Shown here: positions 49,990 through 59,700 of the stretch, piece after piece | Numbering within the stretch: position 1 is the stretch's first letter | Layout of the letters: every line of letters starts with the position of its first letter | Assembly (NCBI GenBank): GCA_000961725.1 | Contig: LADS01000004.1 | Span: 310,001 to 374,000 of the forward strand | Direction of reading: 5' to 3' | DNA from: Desulfobulbaceae bacterium BRH_c16a | GTDB taxonomy: Bacteria; Desulfobacterota; Desulfobulbia; Desulfobulbales; Desulfocapsaceae | Length of the DNA stretch: 64,000 nucleotides | Notes under the pieces: generated by a model | The model's database searches: none | Told to the model about the DNA's origin: nothing | What the model saw: the letters and a program-made list of their open reading frames with translations, nothing else | Translations under genes and position numbers: made by a program

Positions 49990-51753
49990 TCATGGCCTGA
50001 CATACCAGATTATCAACCGCAGCCAATCGACGATTTTATGGCTCCATATCCAGATCAATCTGCGGCGGTCAATCGCAATCTTGGCAAAGCCCTCCATGCC
50101 GGGACGAAGCAGGTCGGTCTTTTCCTTCAAGCCGGCTTCCACCTGAAAGAAATTCCGCCCATCCTCCGCAATCGATACCGGAGTGATCTTCTCCACCGTG
50201 AAAATCATCGGTTTTCTCGGCATTCCGGCCAGCACCAGCCGACCGCTCTGGCCTTCCTCGACTGCGCCGATATCGCGTTCATCCACCTGAAGGATGACCC
50301 GGTATGCTTCCAGGGGGGCCACCTTGAACAGTACCTGGCCACGTTCAACCGGCGATCCGAGCATCTGACTGAGATCGCCGCTGACGATCAACCCGTCGAA
50401 CGGCGCGGTAAAACGAATACGGCTCAGTTTCTCGCCAACCAGATTGAGCTGAGCTTCAGCCTGGAGAATTTCGGCCTGGACGATGCTGACCTTGGTGCGA
50501 TCATGCCTGGCCAGAGCAGCCCTGTACTCCATCCGCAATTGTCCCAATTGGTTAGACCATCGCCTGCGTTCCAGTTCCAGGTCCTTGTCGTCGAGGGAGC
50601 CGAGCAACTCACCGCTGCGCACGATATCGCCCGGACGGACGCCGGCTGAAGCGATGTATCCGTCCAGAGGAGTCACCACCAGCCTTTGGGTACTGGCTTC
50701 AAGTCGTGCCGCACCGGTTACCCGGTATTCGCCACGGACAAAAGACATGACGACAAGACAGAGGACAATGGCGGCCAGGATGGCCTTTTGCGCCGGATAT
50801 CCCGGACCGAAGATTTTGACAATCCCTTCGCGGACCGCATCACAGATCCTCTGCGGCAGCCGCTGCTCGTTGCGATGGCGCAATTCCAGCAGAGGGCCGA
50901 TCATCGCGCCGATCTGCTCCAGATACTCGATATCTTCATGGCTGAACGGGTGATCCGCCGAACGCTCGAACAGTATTGCGCCGGAATTCCTTTCGCCGGA
51001 GACAAATGGTACGGTCAGGATCGCTCCGATCCCGTGTTTTTTGGCCAGAGCCGCATGGTTGACGGCGAGAGAGAACGCCTCGGCCGATTCCGGATGGACG
51101 ATGGTGTCGTTCTGGCCCACGGCTTCATGCATAGCCTCGGTTATGTCGCGGATGAGGCTCGCTTTATGATCGAAGCCGGCGCTATGGGAGACCGCTTCCA
51201 GTTCGACCGACTGTCCGTGCAGCAGGCCGATGCTCACCCGGGAACAGGAGAGCCGGGCGGCAAGATCGGTCATTATCTCGGTTGCCGCCGACTGAAAGCG
51301 ATCATGCTCCAGACAAGAGGCCACTAGTTCCACCAGGGTAATCAGTTGACCTTTGCCGACCAGGGCGTGTTGATGAATCAGGGTTTCGAGCCAGAAGGCA
51401 GCATTTTTTACCTGCTGCAGGGCGGCCTGCTGCTTTGCGGCAATCCTTCCGGACATCCGAATGACAATTATGCCGAAGAGACGGCCGCGAAAAAATAGCG
51501 GCGAGGCAAGTATGTCGACAGGTTCACCGGCATTGTCCCCGGTATCCCTTTCCTGCAGCACAAGGCATTTGTTTTCAGCCAGGACAGCCTCGACCGTGGC
51601 CGCAAACTCGGTGTGGTCTGCCAGCCCTTCCGGCCAGAAAGCAATGGGGGGATAATTGCCCGAGTCCGGCGAGTGGAGGCAGACCACCGCATGAGTTGCG
51701 TCCTGTATGGACCTGCACAGTTGAGAAAGCCAGTACTGCGTAACCTGTTTCAT
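49990..51753 (-). CDS. GAF-HlyD hybrid adaptor
   Basis: 587 residues. N-terminal cytoplasmic part with a GAF domain (about 150-310; CSRVSIGLLHGQSVELEAVSH, HGIGAILTVPF), membrane helix about 325-345 (AILAAIVLCLVVMSFV), then HlyD adaptor (YRVTGAARLEASTQRLVVTPLDGYIASAGVRPGDIVRSGELL; hairpin; FTAPFDGLIVSGDLSQMLGSPVERGQVLFKVA). A cytoplasmic sensor on a periplasmic adaptor is uncommon. First gene of the export cluster; a TTGACA box lies about 140 bp upstream on the minus strand but the -10 is not clear. Confidence 0.88.
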   Translation of the reverse strand: MKQVTQYWLSQLCRSIQDATHAVVCLHSPDSGNYPPIAFWPEGLADHTEFAATVEAVLAENKCLVLQERDTGDNAGEPVDILASPLFFRGRLFGIIVIRMSGRIAAKQQAALQQVKNAAFWLETLIHQHALVGKGQLITLVELVASCLEHDRFQSAATEIMTDLAARLSCSRVSIGLLHGQSVELEAVSHSAGFDHKASLIRDITEAMHEAVGQNDTIVHPESAEAFSLAVNHAALAKKHGIGAILTVPFVSGERNSGAILFERSADHPFSHEDIEYLEQIGAMIGPLLELRHRNEQRLPQRICDAVREGIVKIFGPGYPAQKAILAAIVLCLVVMSFVRGEYRVTGAARLEASTQRLVVTPLDGYIASAGVRPGDIVRSGELLGSLDDKDLELERRRWSNQLGQLRMEYRAALARHDRTKVSIVQAEILQAEAQLNLVGEKLSRIRFTAPFDGLIVSGDLSQMLGSPVERGQVLFKVAPLEAYRVILQVDERDIGAVEEGQSGRLVLAGMPRKPMIFTVEKITPVSIAEDGRNFFQVEAGLKEKTDLLRPGMEGFAKIAIDRRRLIWIWSHKIVDWLRLIIWYVRP

Positions 51754-52170
51754 TTGTCCCAGCCGAACCAGTTTCCTGAAAAGTTGCCTGAATTACTTTA
51801 CCTGCCCGGAGACTTCCGGTGTCTGGGTATTAAGCCATAAGTGTTGGATTGGTTATAAGACACCTGCCATACTTCCTAATTACATGGCCTTTTGTCAAGC
51901 GATATTTTTGTCAGGTTAACAACTCCATCTGCTCCCCATAAACTTCCGCCCATGGTTTGGCCGATAAGAATTCTACAGCACCACTGCTTTATCAGGTACT
52001 TTTAAGTTTTTTAATGTTTACATTGGATGAAACATTTTCTAAAAATTCAAACTGCTCCTGACATAATTTTAAATCGATAAATAACCTATCAAATTACACC
52101 GCATCTATTTCTCCAGCATCTGGAGCGGAACCAGGCGTTGCCCAATCAACCGAAAGCAATCGTCGGGCAG
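51754..52170. other. AT-rich upstream region of the export operon
   Basis: No gene. A CTTGACA hexamer near 51896 on the minus strand is the only promoter-like box, with no clean -10. The right half of the gap holds MITE copy 3. Confidence 0.3.
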
Positions 52171-52302
52171 GTAACCGTTCACCAGCACCCCATTTTCGTC
52201 CGATCAGACCACCTCACATAGCCAACTATCGGAGTCTCCCGATGGTCGCTTACCTGCTCGGCGGTCTGTTGAACGAACCTGGAGCACTGGATGAACGGTT
52301 AC
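52171..52302 (+). mobile_element. IS66-like MITE, copy 3 (132 bp, perfect target duplication)
   Basis: Ends GTAACCGTTCA (52171-52181) and TGAACGGTTAC (52292-52302) are perfect 11-bp inverted repeats. Flanks are TCGGGCAG at 52163-52170 and 52303-52310, an exact 8-bp target duplication. Its left 70 bases and right 40 bases match copies 1 and 2; it lacks their 45-bp right extension and differs in the centre. Inserted in non-coding DNA. Confidence 0.92.
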
Positions 52303-52463
52303 TCGGGCAGAACGGCAGTTGTCTGCAAAGATGCAATGGGAGGCGACTGTTTCGAGAGGGGATTCAGTAAGAATGAATTGAAACGTATATGGCGGAATTA
52401 TTGGGGGGGGAGGAGCGAGTTCCATACAACCCTGACCATCCTCCGCGGATGGTCAATCGGCCG

Positions 52464-52874
52464 TTATCTCTTTTTCTGCTTTTCCATTTCCCTCTTGAAT
52501 TTTGCTTCGATATCGGCAAATAAATCCTGCTTTTTCTTTGCCATCTCGGCTTGAATGGCTGCGACCTTCTGATCGGTATTCTTCTTCTCCGACTGAAATC
52601 TTGCGACTTCCCTGGCAAGACTGTTTTCTTCCGCCTCGTTTTTCGGAAGATTTTCAAGCTCCAGATGGTTTGCGACAGCCAGCTTAATCGAAAACGGATC
52701 CGTAAATATCTCTATTATGCCCAGCTTTTCCAACCGCCGGCAGACCGTATGTCCGAGTTCAACGGAAAAACCGAGCATTACACAGACATCCTCAAGATCC
52801 GGCGGGCATTTTCCCTGATACTGAAGAACTCTTATCGCCGCTACAAAGAGATGGGCTTCGGTGTATGCATCCAT
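52464..52874 (-). CDS. Winged-helix/coiled-coil hypothetical protein
   Basis: 136 residues. Residues 1-75 look like a small winged helix (EAHLFVAAIRVLQYQGKCPPDLEDVCVMLGFSVELGHTVCRRLEKLGIIEIF), residues 85-136 a charged coiled coil (ENSLAREVARFQSEKKN, KREMEKQKKR). No family name recognised; possibly DNA-binding. Monocistronic. Confidence 0.7.
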   Translation of the reverse strand: MDAYTEAHLFVAAIRVLQYQGKCPPDLEDVCVMLGFSVELGHTVCRRLEKLGIIEIFTDPFSIKLAVANHLELENLPKNEAEENSLAREVARFQSEKKNTDQKVAAIQAEMAKKKQDLFADIEAKFKREMEKQKKR

Positions 52875-52923
52875 ATTCTCATGAGACCTGTAAAGGTTGG
52901 CGGTTCACTTTGCCTGAACCGGG

Positions 52924-53022
52924 ATGAAGACTCTTTCTTTTCAGTACCTTAGAAATTCATTTCTGTTTTTCAGGGGGGCTAAAAGGAGTAGGAATGAATT
53001 TCGTGAAGGTACTTATACCCCC
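52924..53022 (+). repeat. Stem-loop dispersed repeat, copy B
   Basis: GTACCTTAGAAATTCATT (52944-52961) against AATGAATTTCGTGAAGGTAC (52993-53012), then TTATACCCCC. The left flank GACTCTTTCTTTTCA mirrors the right flank of copy A. The rest of the 305-bp gap (52875-53179) shows nothing more. Confidence 0.85.
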
Positions 53023-53179
53023 TGTGATGTGTTTGTATCCTGTTCCTGCGCCGGGAGCAAGATTTTCCATGCAGCAAGGGACGGAATCCAACGCCTTGTA
53101 TTCTAGTTACAAGCCGTGATACAGTTGGGCAGCAGTTTTTTTACAATGCCGTTTTTTCTGTACACTCCGTCAAGGAAAT

Positions 53180-56023
53180 ATGCCAACCTTAAAAAACAGT
53201 CTCTACCTTACATTTTTTTTCAGCGTAATGGGCGCAGCCTTGTTCATGGCTGTCGCCATCGGTTCTTTCTGGATCGAATCGGAGCTCAAAGGATTCGATG
53301 AGAATGCGCGGCTTCTCAGGGATTCGTATGTGGCCGAGCAGAAAAATAAGGTGAAGAATGTTGTCGACCAGGTGATCCAGCAGGTCAAATTCAGGCGGGA
53401 TACGGTCGAACAGGAAATCAAAAAGGATCTCGAAGGGCGGGTGGATGAAGCCGTCAACCTCTGTCGACATCTCTACAAAGAGTATCACGAGACGAAAAAC
53501 CGGGAGGAACTCACGGCCCTGATCAGGGAGAGTTTACGAACAATCCGCTTCAATCATGGGCGAGGGTATTATTTCATCTATGACATGCAGGGCAAAAACG
53601 TCCTGTTGCCGAACAATCCGGAGCTGGAGGGAAAGAATCTGTTCAGCCTGCAGGACGATCAGGGGCATTTCACGGTTCAGCGCTACTTAAAAATAATCCG
53701 GGAGCATGGCGAAGGATTTATGGAATGGCACTGGTACCGGCCCGGCGAAACCTCGAAAATGTCAAAAAAGATCGGCTTCGCCAGGCTGCTGAAAGAATTG
53801 GACGTATTCATCGGCACCGGCGAATATGTCGATGATGCCCAAAAAGAGGTGCAAAAAGAGCTTCTGGCCTATATCAACACCATCCGTTTCGATCGCGACA
53901 ACTATGTGTTTGTGTATGATTTCGATGCGATCACCCTCGCCCATTTCAAGCCTGAAAATCTTGGCTTGGACCAGTGGAACTTCGTGGACCCAAATGGCGT
54001 GCCGGTGCTGCAGGAGCTCATCCGGATCTCTCAGGAGCCGGATGGCGGTTTCGTCCAGTATGTCGGCACGATCAAGCCGGAAACAGGCAGACCGAGCGAG
54101 AAAATCAGTTATGCCGACAGTGTCCCCGACTGGCGCTGGATGATCGGGGCCGGTGTCTACCTCGATGATATCGAACTGGTCCTGCAGCAGAAACACGAAA
54201 AGCTGCAGCACAAGATCAAGGCTCACCTCCTGAAAGCCGGGACGGTTCTGCTGCTGGCCCTTATCGCCATTGCATTTTTGACCCGCATCCTTTCCCAGAA
54301 CCTCAAACGGAACGTCAAGGCTTTTACCTTCTTTTTCGAGACGGCGGCACAGAAAGCGATCCGCATGGATGAAGGGATGGTCCACTACAACGAGTTCAAA
54401 TATTTGGCAGCCCCAGCCAACCATATGCTCGATGAAAGAAACAGGGCCCTGGAGGCGTTGCAGGAAAGCGAGGAACGGCTGAACCTGGCAATCGGCGCAA
54501 CAGGACAGGGATTATGGGACCTGAATCTGGAAAACGAAACTCTCATCTGGGACCGCAGGGCCTTTGCAATATTCAACTGCGATCCGGCCACCGTCACCCC
54601 CTCCAGGGATATCATTGCGGACAAAGCCGACCCCGAGGATTGGGCTATGGCTGAACACGCAATGGCGAATCACCTGGCCGGCCATACCGAAGATTATCGG
54701 GCGGAATACCGTCTGCGAAAAGAAGATGGCAGCTGGACCTGGATCCTGGACCAGGGCAAGATTACCAAGCGAAACACTCTGGGAAAAGGCGTGCGGGCAG
54801 TCGGCACATACATTGATAATACCCTCGCGAAAACGGCCGAGCTTGAGAGGAACGAACTGCTCGAACAGTTGAACCGTTTGAAAAAAATGGAAGCACTGGG
54901 ATTATTGGCCGGTGGAGTAGCCCATGATTTGAATAACGTGCTTTCGGGTATTGTCAGTTACCCGGATTTACTTCTCGAAACTCTGCCGGCCGAAAATCCT
55001 CTTCGCAAGCCTCTTGCGACGATCAGGGATTCCGGCACCAAAGCGGCGGCCATCGTGCAGGATCTGCTCACCTTGGCCCGAAGGGGAATGGTCACCTTTG
55101 AGGTGGTCAACATGAACCGGATCATCACCCAGTATCTTGCTTCGCCTGAACATAAGCAGCTGCTCGCCCGGTATCCGCTCACCCGAGTGGAAACCCGGCT
55201 GGATCCCGCCCTGCTGAACATCAAAGGGTCCATCAGCCATCTCTGCAAGTCATTGACGAATCTCGTCACTAATGCCTTCGAGGCCCAGCCCGATGGCGGC
55301 CCGATCGTCATCGTTACCGCCAACCTTTGTTTCGATGGTACCGTCCGGGGGTATGAATCGATTTCCCCCGGAGAATACGCCCTTGTGCGGGTGGAAGACT
55401 GCGGCATGGGGATTGCCGCGGAGGATATCAAACGAATTTTCGAACCCTTCTACACCAAAAAAATCATGGGCCGCCGCAGCGGAACCGGCCTGGGAATGGC
55501 CATAGTATGGGGAACCCTTCAGGATCACAACGGGTACATCGATGTGCAAAGCACGCTGGATAAAGGAACGGTGTTCGAGCTGTATTTTCCTGTTACCCGG
55601 GAAGAACCGGTTGCCGAACCTGCTGCAATCGCCACTGCAAACCTGGCAGGGACTGGCGAGCGGATTCTGGTAATCGACGATATTGCCGAGCAACGACAGA
55701 TTGCCGAGAAAATCCTCATCGGTCTCGGCTATAAGGTGACCACGGCGGCAAGCGGCGAGGCCGCCATAGCCTTGCTGCGGGACTGCCCTGTCGACGTGGT
55801 GATACTCGATATGATCATGGACCCGGGCATGGACGGCCTCGACACCTACCGGCGGATCATCAAAATGTATCCGGGCCAGAAAGCCGTCATTACCAGCGGC
55901 TATACCGAGACGGACCGGGTCAAGGAAACCCAGCGGCTCGGGGCGGGGCAGTATCTGCGCAAGCCGTACACCTTCAAAGGCCTTGGCCTTGCCGTACACC
56001 TGGAACTTCGCGGCAGGCGGTAA
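53180..56023 (+). CDS. Hybrid sensor histidine kinase, dCache_2-PAS-HK-REC
   Basis: 947 residues. TM1 about 8-30; periplasmic double sCache_2 sensor about 55-340, visible as two similar halves (RGYYFIYDMQGKNVLLPNNPELEGKNLF and DNYVFVYDFDAITLAHFKPENLGLDQWNF; GTGEYVDDAQKEV and GAGVYLDDIELVL); TM2 about 345-365; PAS/PAC about 430-550; HisKA GGVAHDLNNVLSGI; HATPase DCGMGIAAEDIKRIFEPFYTKK, GTGLGM; receiver about 825-940 with LVIDD, VILDMIMDPGMDG and RKPY. Cache_2 sensors often detect small organic acids. No separate response regulator adjoins. Start chosen by AAGGAAAT before the ATG. Confidence 0.93.
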   Translation: MPTLKNSLYLTFFFSVMGAALFMAVAIGSFWIESELKGFDENARLLRDSYVAEQKNKVKNVVDQVIQQVKFRRDTVEQEIKKDLEGRVDEAVNLCRHLYKEYHETKNREELTALIRESLRTIRFNHGRGYYFIYDMQGKNVLLPNNPELEGKNLFSLQDDQGHFTVQRYLKIIREHGEGFMEWHWYRPGETSKMSKKIGFARLLKELDVFIGTGEYVDDAQKEVQKELLAYINTIRFDRDNYVFVYDFDAITLAHFKPENLGLDQWNFVDPNGVPVLQELIRISQEPDGGFVQYVGTIKPETGRPSEKISYADSVPDWRWMIGAGVYLDDIELVLQQKHEKLQHKIKAHLLKAGTVLLLALIAIAFLTRILSQNLKRNVKAFTFFFETAAQKAIRMDEGMVHYNEFKYLAAPANHMLDERNRALEALQESEERLNLAIGATGQGLWDLNLENETLIWDRRAFAIFNCDPATVTPSRDIIADKADPEDWAMAEHAMANHLAGHTEDYRAEYRLRKEDGSWTWILDQGKITKRNTLGKGVRAVGTYIDNTLAKTAELERNELLEQLNRLKKMEALGLLAGGVAHDLNNVLSGIVSYPDLLLETLPAENPLRKPLATIRDSGTKAAAIVQDLLTLARRGMVTFEVVNMNRIITQYLASPEHKQLLARYPLTRVETRLDPALLNIKGSISHLCKSLTNLVTNAFEAQPDGGPIVIVTANLCFDGTVRGYESISPGEYALVRVEDCGMGIAAEDIKRIFEPFYTKKIMGRRSGTGLGMAIVWGTLQDHNGYIDVQSTLDKGTVFELYFPVTREEPVAEPAAIATANLAGTGERILVIDDIAEQRQIAEKILIGLGYKVTTAASGEAAIALLRDCPVDVVILDMIMDPGMDGLDTYRRIIKMYPGQKAVITSGYTETDRVKETQRLGAGQYLRKPYTFKGLGLAVHLELRGRR

Positions 56024-56025
56024 AA

Positions 56026-56484
56026 TCAGGCCTCCTTGTTCCTTGACAATGGCTTATCCCGGCCATCCGGCCTGTCCGACTCACCAAACACTTCGGGATA
56101 GAGCTTTTTTGCACACTCCGGACAGATGCCGTGACTGAACTGCGCTTCCGATCTGTCCGTGATATATTCCTCCATCTGCTGCCAGCTTCCTTTGCTGTCC
56201 CGAATTTTCTTACAGGAGGCACAAATAGGCAAAAAGCCTTCAAGGTACTTCAACCTCCTGAACAACGCTTTAGTATAATGTATTATCATCAGGCAGATCG
56301 GGAGAACGAACAGGCTCTCGAACAACGATTCCCGCCAATTTATCGGGGTACGCTCCGCACCGAGCAGGAGATAAGGGATGTCGATGACTTCATCGAGCCA
56401 TATCAGGACGATCACTCCGATAAATGCAATACCTTCGACAACCACCAGCCGTTTCAGAATAAAATCCTTTTCGAGTTTTTCCAT
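56026..56484 (-). CDS. Membrane protein with CASCKKIRD zinc-ribbon tail
   Basis: 152 residues from the ATG at 56484. Two membrane helices (about 15-33 and 52-72) and a C-terminal cysteine module PICASCKKIRDSKGSWQQMEEYITDRSEAQFSHGICPECAKKLYPE. The same tail usually ends PAS/GAF kinases and receivers in Desulfobacterota and Geobacter; here it is on a small membrane protein. Convergent with the upstream hybrid kinase. No function known. Confidence 0.75.
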   Translation of the reverse strand: MEKLEKDFILKRLVVVEGIAFIGVIVLIWLDEVIDIPYLLLGAERTPINWRESLFESLFVLPICLMIIHYTKALFRRLKYLEGFLPICASCKKIRDSKGSWQQMEEYITDRSEAQFSHGICPECAKKLYPEVFGESDRPDGRDKPLSRNKEA

Positions 56485-56788
56485 CCATACACCCGATCCT
56501 TCGCAATTCATGGTGTGACATATCGAGTCATTTCGACCGTTCCGCAGTTTCCTTGACAAATTGTAGAGCATTCCATCGTATTGGGCAATGCTTCCATCGT
56601 GGAACCTGGAAGAAACAGGTTTGTGCCGGTATTGTACAGCCCGGCACGGAAAAGAAAGAAAATACAGGGAAATTGTGGTATGTTAGACCTCTATATCGTT
56701 GGTGACCCGTCAATTCCGCCCGGTGACATGCCGTGCGACATGATGCAATTTCACTTGGGTCTGTCGGCCCGGTCCGACAGTTATTTCA
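56485..56788. other. Divergent intergenic region upstream of the PhnD-type kinase
   Basis: About 300 bp; apart from leader-like sequence nothing specific was found: no repeat copy and no RNA structure I could name. Confidence 0.3.
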
Positions 56789-59700
56789 ATGAAAAAAGAA
56801 AACGGCATCGGCCATATCCCTTCGTTGTCACTCTTGCTCTTTGGTGTTTTTCTGCTGCAGCTGGTTGGCGGCACCCCTGCGCTGGCCGCAGAAAAACCTC
56901 TGAAGATAGGGGTGCTCGTCACAAGAGGAATCGAGCACTGCCTGAAGAGCTGGGGGCCGACCGCAGACTATCTGACCGACAAGATTCCCGGCTTTACTTT
57001 TATCATCGTTCCTCTGCCGCACGATCGCATCGCATCCACCGTCGACGAAGCCAAGGTCGACTTTATTCTGACCAATTCTTCATATTATGTAGAGCTGGAA
57101 GAAGGGTATGGCATCAACAGAATTGCGACCCTGAAGGAGTTGCGATCAGGACGGACCTATTCCAAATACGGCAGCGTCATCTTCTGCCGAAAAGCAAGGT
57201 CAGACATCCGAAGACTCCGCGATCTTAAAGGGAAATCCTTTATGGGAGTGTCGGAGGGATCGCTCGGCGGCTGGCTTATGGCCTGGCGGGAATTGCAGGA
57301 AGCCGGCGTCAACCCGAGGCGAGATTTCTCGGATCTCAGATTCGGCCAAACCCATGACGAGGTTGTCTACGCCGTCCGCGACGGTCTGGTCGATGCCGGC
57401 TCGGTACGGACCAATACCCTGGAAGTTTTGCAGGCCGAAGGGAAAATCAAGCTGGACGACTTTTACGTTTTCCCCCGGCTGCATAACCCGGAGATGGAGA
57501 CCCCTTATCTTTGCTCCACCCGGGAATACCCCGACTGGCCGATGGCCAAGGTGAAAGAGACTCCCGACGACCTGGCGGAAAAGGTTGCCGTGGCGCTGTT
57601 GCAGATGCAGGTCGACTCACCGGCCGCCCGGGCTGCCGAATGTGCCGGCTGGACGATTCCCGCCAATTATCAGCCGGTCATGGAGCTTATGATGGATCTG
57701 CGGGTAGGGCCTTACAAGGATATGGGTAAAGTCACATTCAAGGACATTCTACAGAATTATGCCCCTTGGCTGGTAGTCGCTTTTCTCATGTTTTGTACCC
57801 ATGCCTTCTTTACCGCTCTGGTAATGAAGCTCAATCGCCGGATCAAGGCCTCGCATCTGTCGCTGCTGACCGAGATGGAACTGCATCGCAAGACCGACAA
57901 GGAACTGGAACAGGCCAAACAGCAGGCCGAGGCGGCGACTCTCGCCAAAAGTCAGTTCCTGGCCAACATGAGCCACGAAATCCGCACGCCGATGAACGGC
58001 ATTATCGCCGCGACCGACCTGGCCATGGCTGAGGCAGTGTCACCGGAAGTCGAACATTATCTGCACATAGTTCAGAATTCCTCCTATGCACTTCTCGGGA
58101 TCATCAATGACATCCTCGATTTTTCCAAAATTGAAGCGGGACAGCTGGAGTTGAAGGAAAGAATCTTCCGGCTCGACGAAATGTTCGACCGGGTAATGGA
58201 CGTCTTCGTCAATCAGGCGGCTGAAAAGAACATCGAACTGCTGGTCGATATCGATCTCGATACGCCGCGCATCCTGCTTGGCGATTCTCTGCGTCTGCAG
58301 CAGATACTGACCAATTTGATCAGCAATTCGATGAAATTCACCGCCGCAGGCGGCATCATCCTGGTCAGTGTCCGGGCCGCCTCCAATACCGCGGATGGCC
58401 CGACCGGCGAACAGGTGGAGCTGGCCTTTGCCGTCAAAGACACCGGCACCGGAATCGATCCCGCCTATCTGCCGTATCTTTTCGAGCCCTTCACCCAGGG
58501 AGACTCCTCCTCGACCAGAAAACATGAAGGCACCGGTCTTGGCCTGTCTATCTGTAAAAAATTCGTGACGATGATGCAGGGCGCTATCCGGGTTGACAGC
58601 GCTGTCGGTCAAGGCTCGACCTTTGCATTTACCATACGGCTGGTCAAAGCAGGAACGGCGATGCAATCCAGATATGTTTTTCCGGCGGACATCAGAGGGT
58701 TGAACGTCCTGGTCGTCGATGACTGCGCCGACAGCCGGGACATTATGGCCAAGATGCTCCATGCTTTTGGTTTTAGAGTGCAGACGCTGTCGTCCGGCGC
58801 GGAAGCAGTCGACAGGCTGGGCAGTAAAGAACAGGCAAAAACCCCTGTCGAACTGATTTTAATGGATGGGAAAATGGCCGGTATGGACGGCATTGAAGCG
58901 TCGCGAAGAATCAGGGAAGACCTCCGCCTCTCCCTGCCGATTATCATGATGACCGCCTTTGCCAGGGAAATACATAAATCTGAGGCGGAAAAGGTCGGCA
59001 CAAACGGCTTTCTGACCAAACCCATTTTTCAGTCGACCCTGTTCGATGCGATCATGGATGCTTTCGGCAAAGAGGGGCTGCGCAAGGGCGACGCAAAGGG
59101 CGATTTCACCACCAGGGCCTCCATGTACAAAAAGCACCTGGAGGGATGCCGGATCCTGGTGGCGGAAGATAATCTTACCAACCAGCAGGTGGCCCAGGGA
59201 ATTCTGGGCGGGGCCGGGATTCAGGTCACGATTGTAGCCAACGGTGAAGAAGCTGTCGAGGCAGTGAGGACACAACGCTTCGATGCGGTACTGATGGATA
59301 TCCAGATGCCGAAAATGAACGGCTACGAGGCGACCGGACGGATCAGGAGTCTGCCTGGTTGCGATTCCCTGCCGATAATTGCGATGACCGCCCATGCCAT
59401 GAAGGGCGATGAGGAAAAGTGTCTGGAGGCGGGCATGGATGGATATGTGGCCAAACCGATCAATCAGGACCGCCTTTTCTACACCCTCTGGCGTCGCCTG
59501 CGAAACCGCTTCAATGCCTGCGATTACAGCCTTGCTGCGGGACCTCCCGATGCAAAGCACCTGCCGGCATTGTCAGAGGATGAACCTTTTGAATCAATCA
59601 CCGGGGAGCATGATGAGATGCTCGCTTTCCATCTTCCCGGAGTCGATGTGGGTACCGTGCTGCAGTCGACCGGGCTCGACTGGCGAACCTTTCAGGACAT

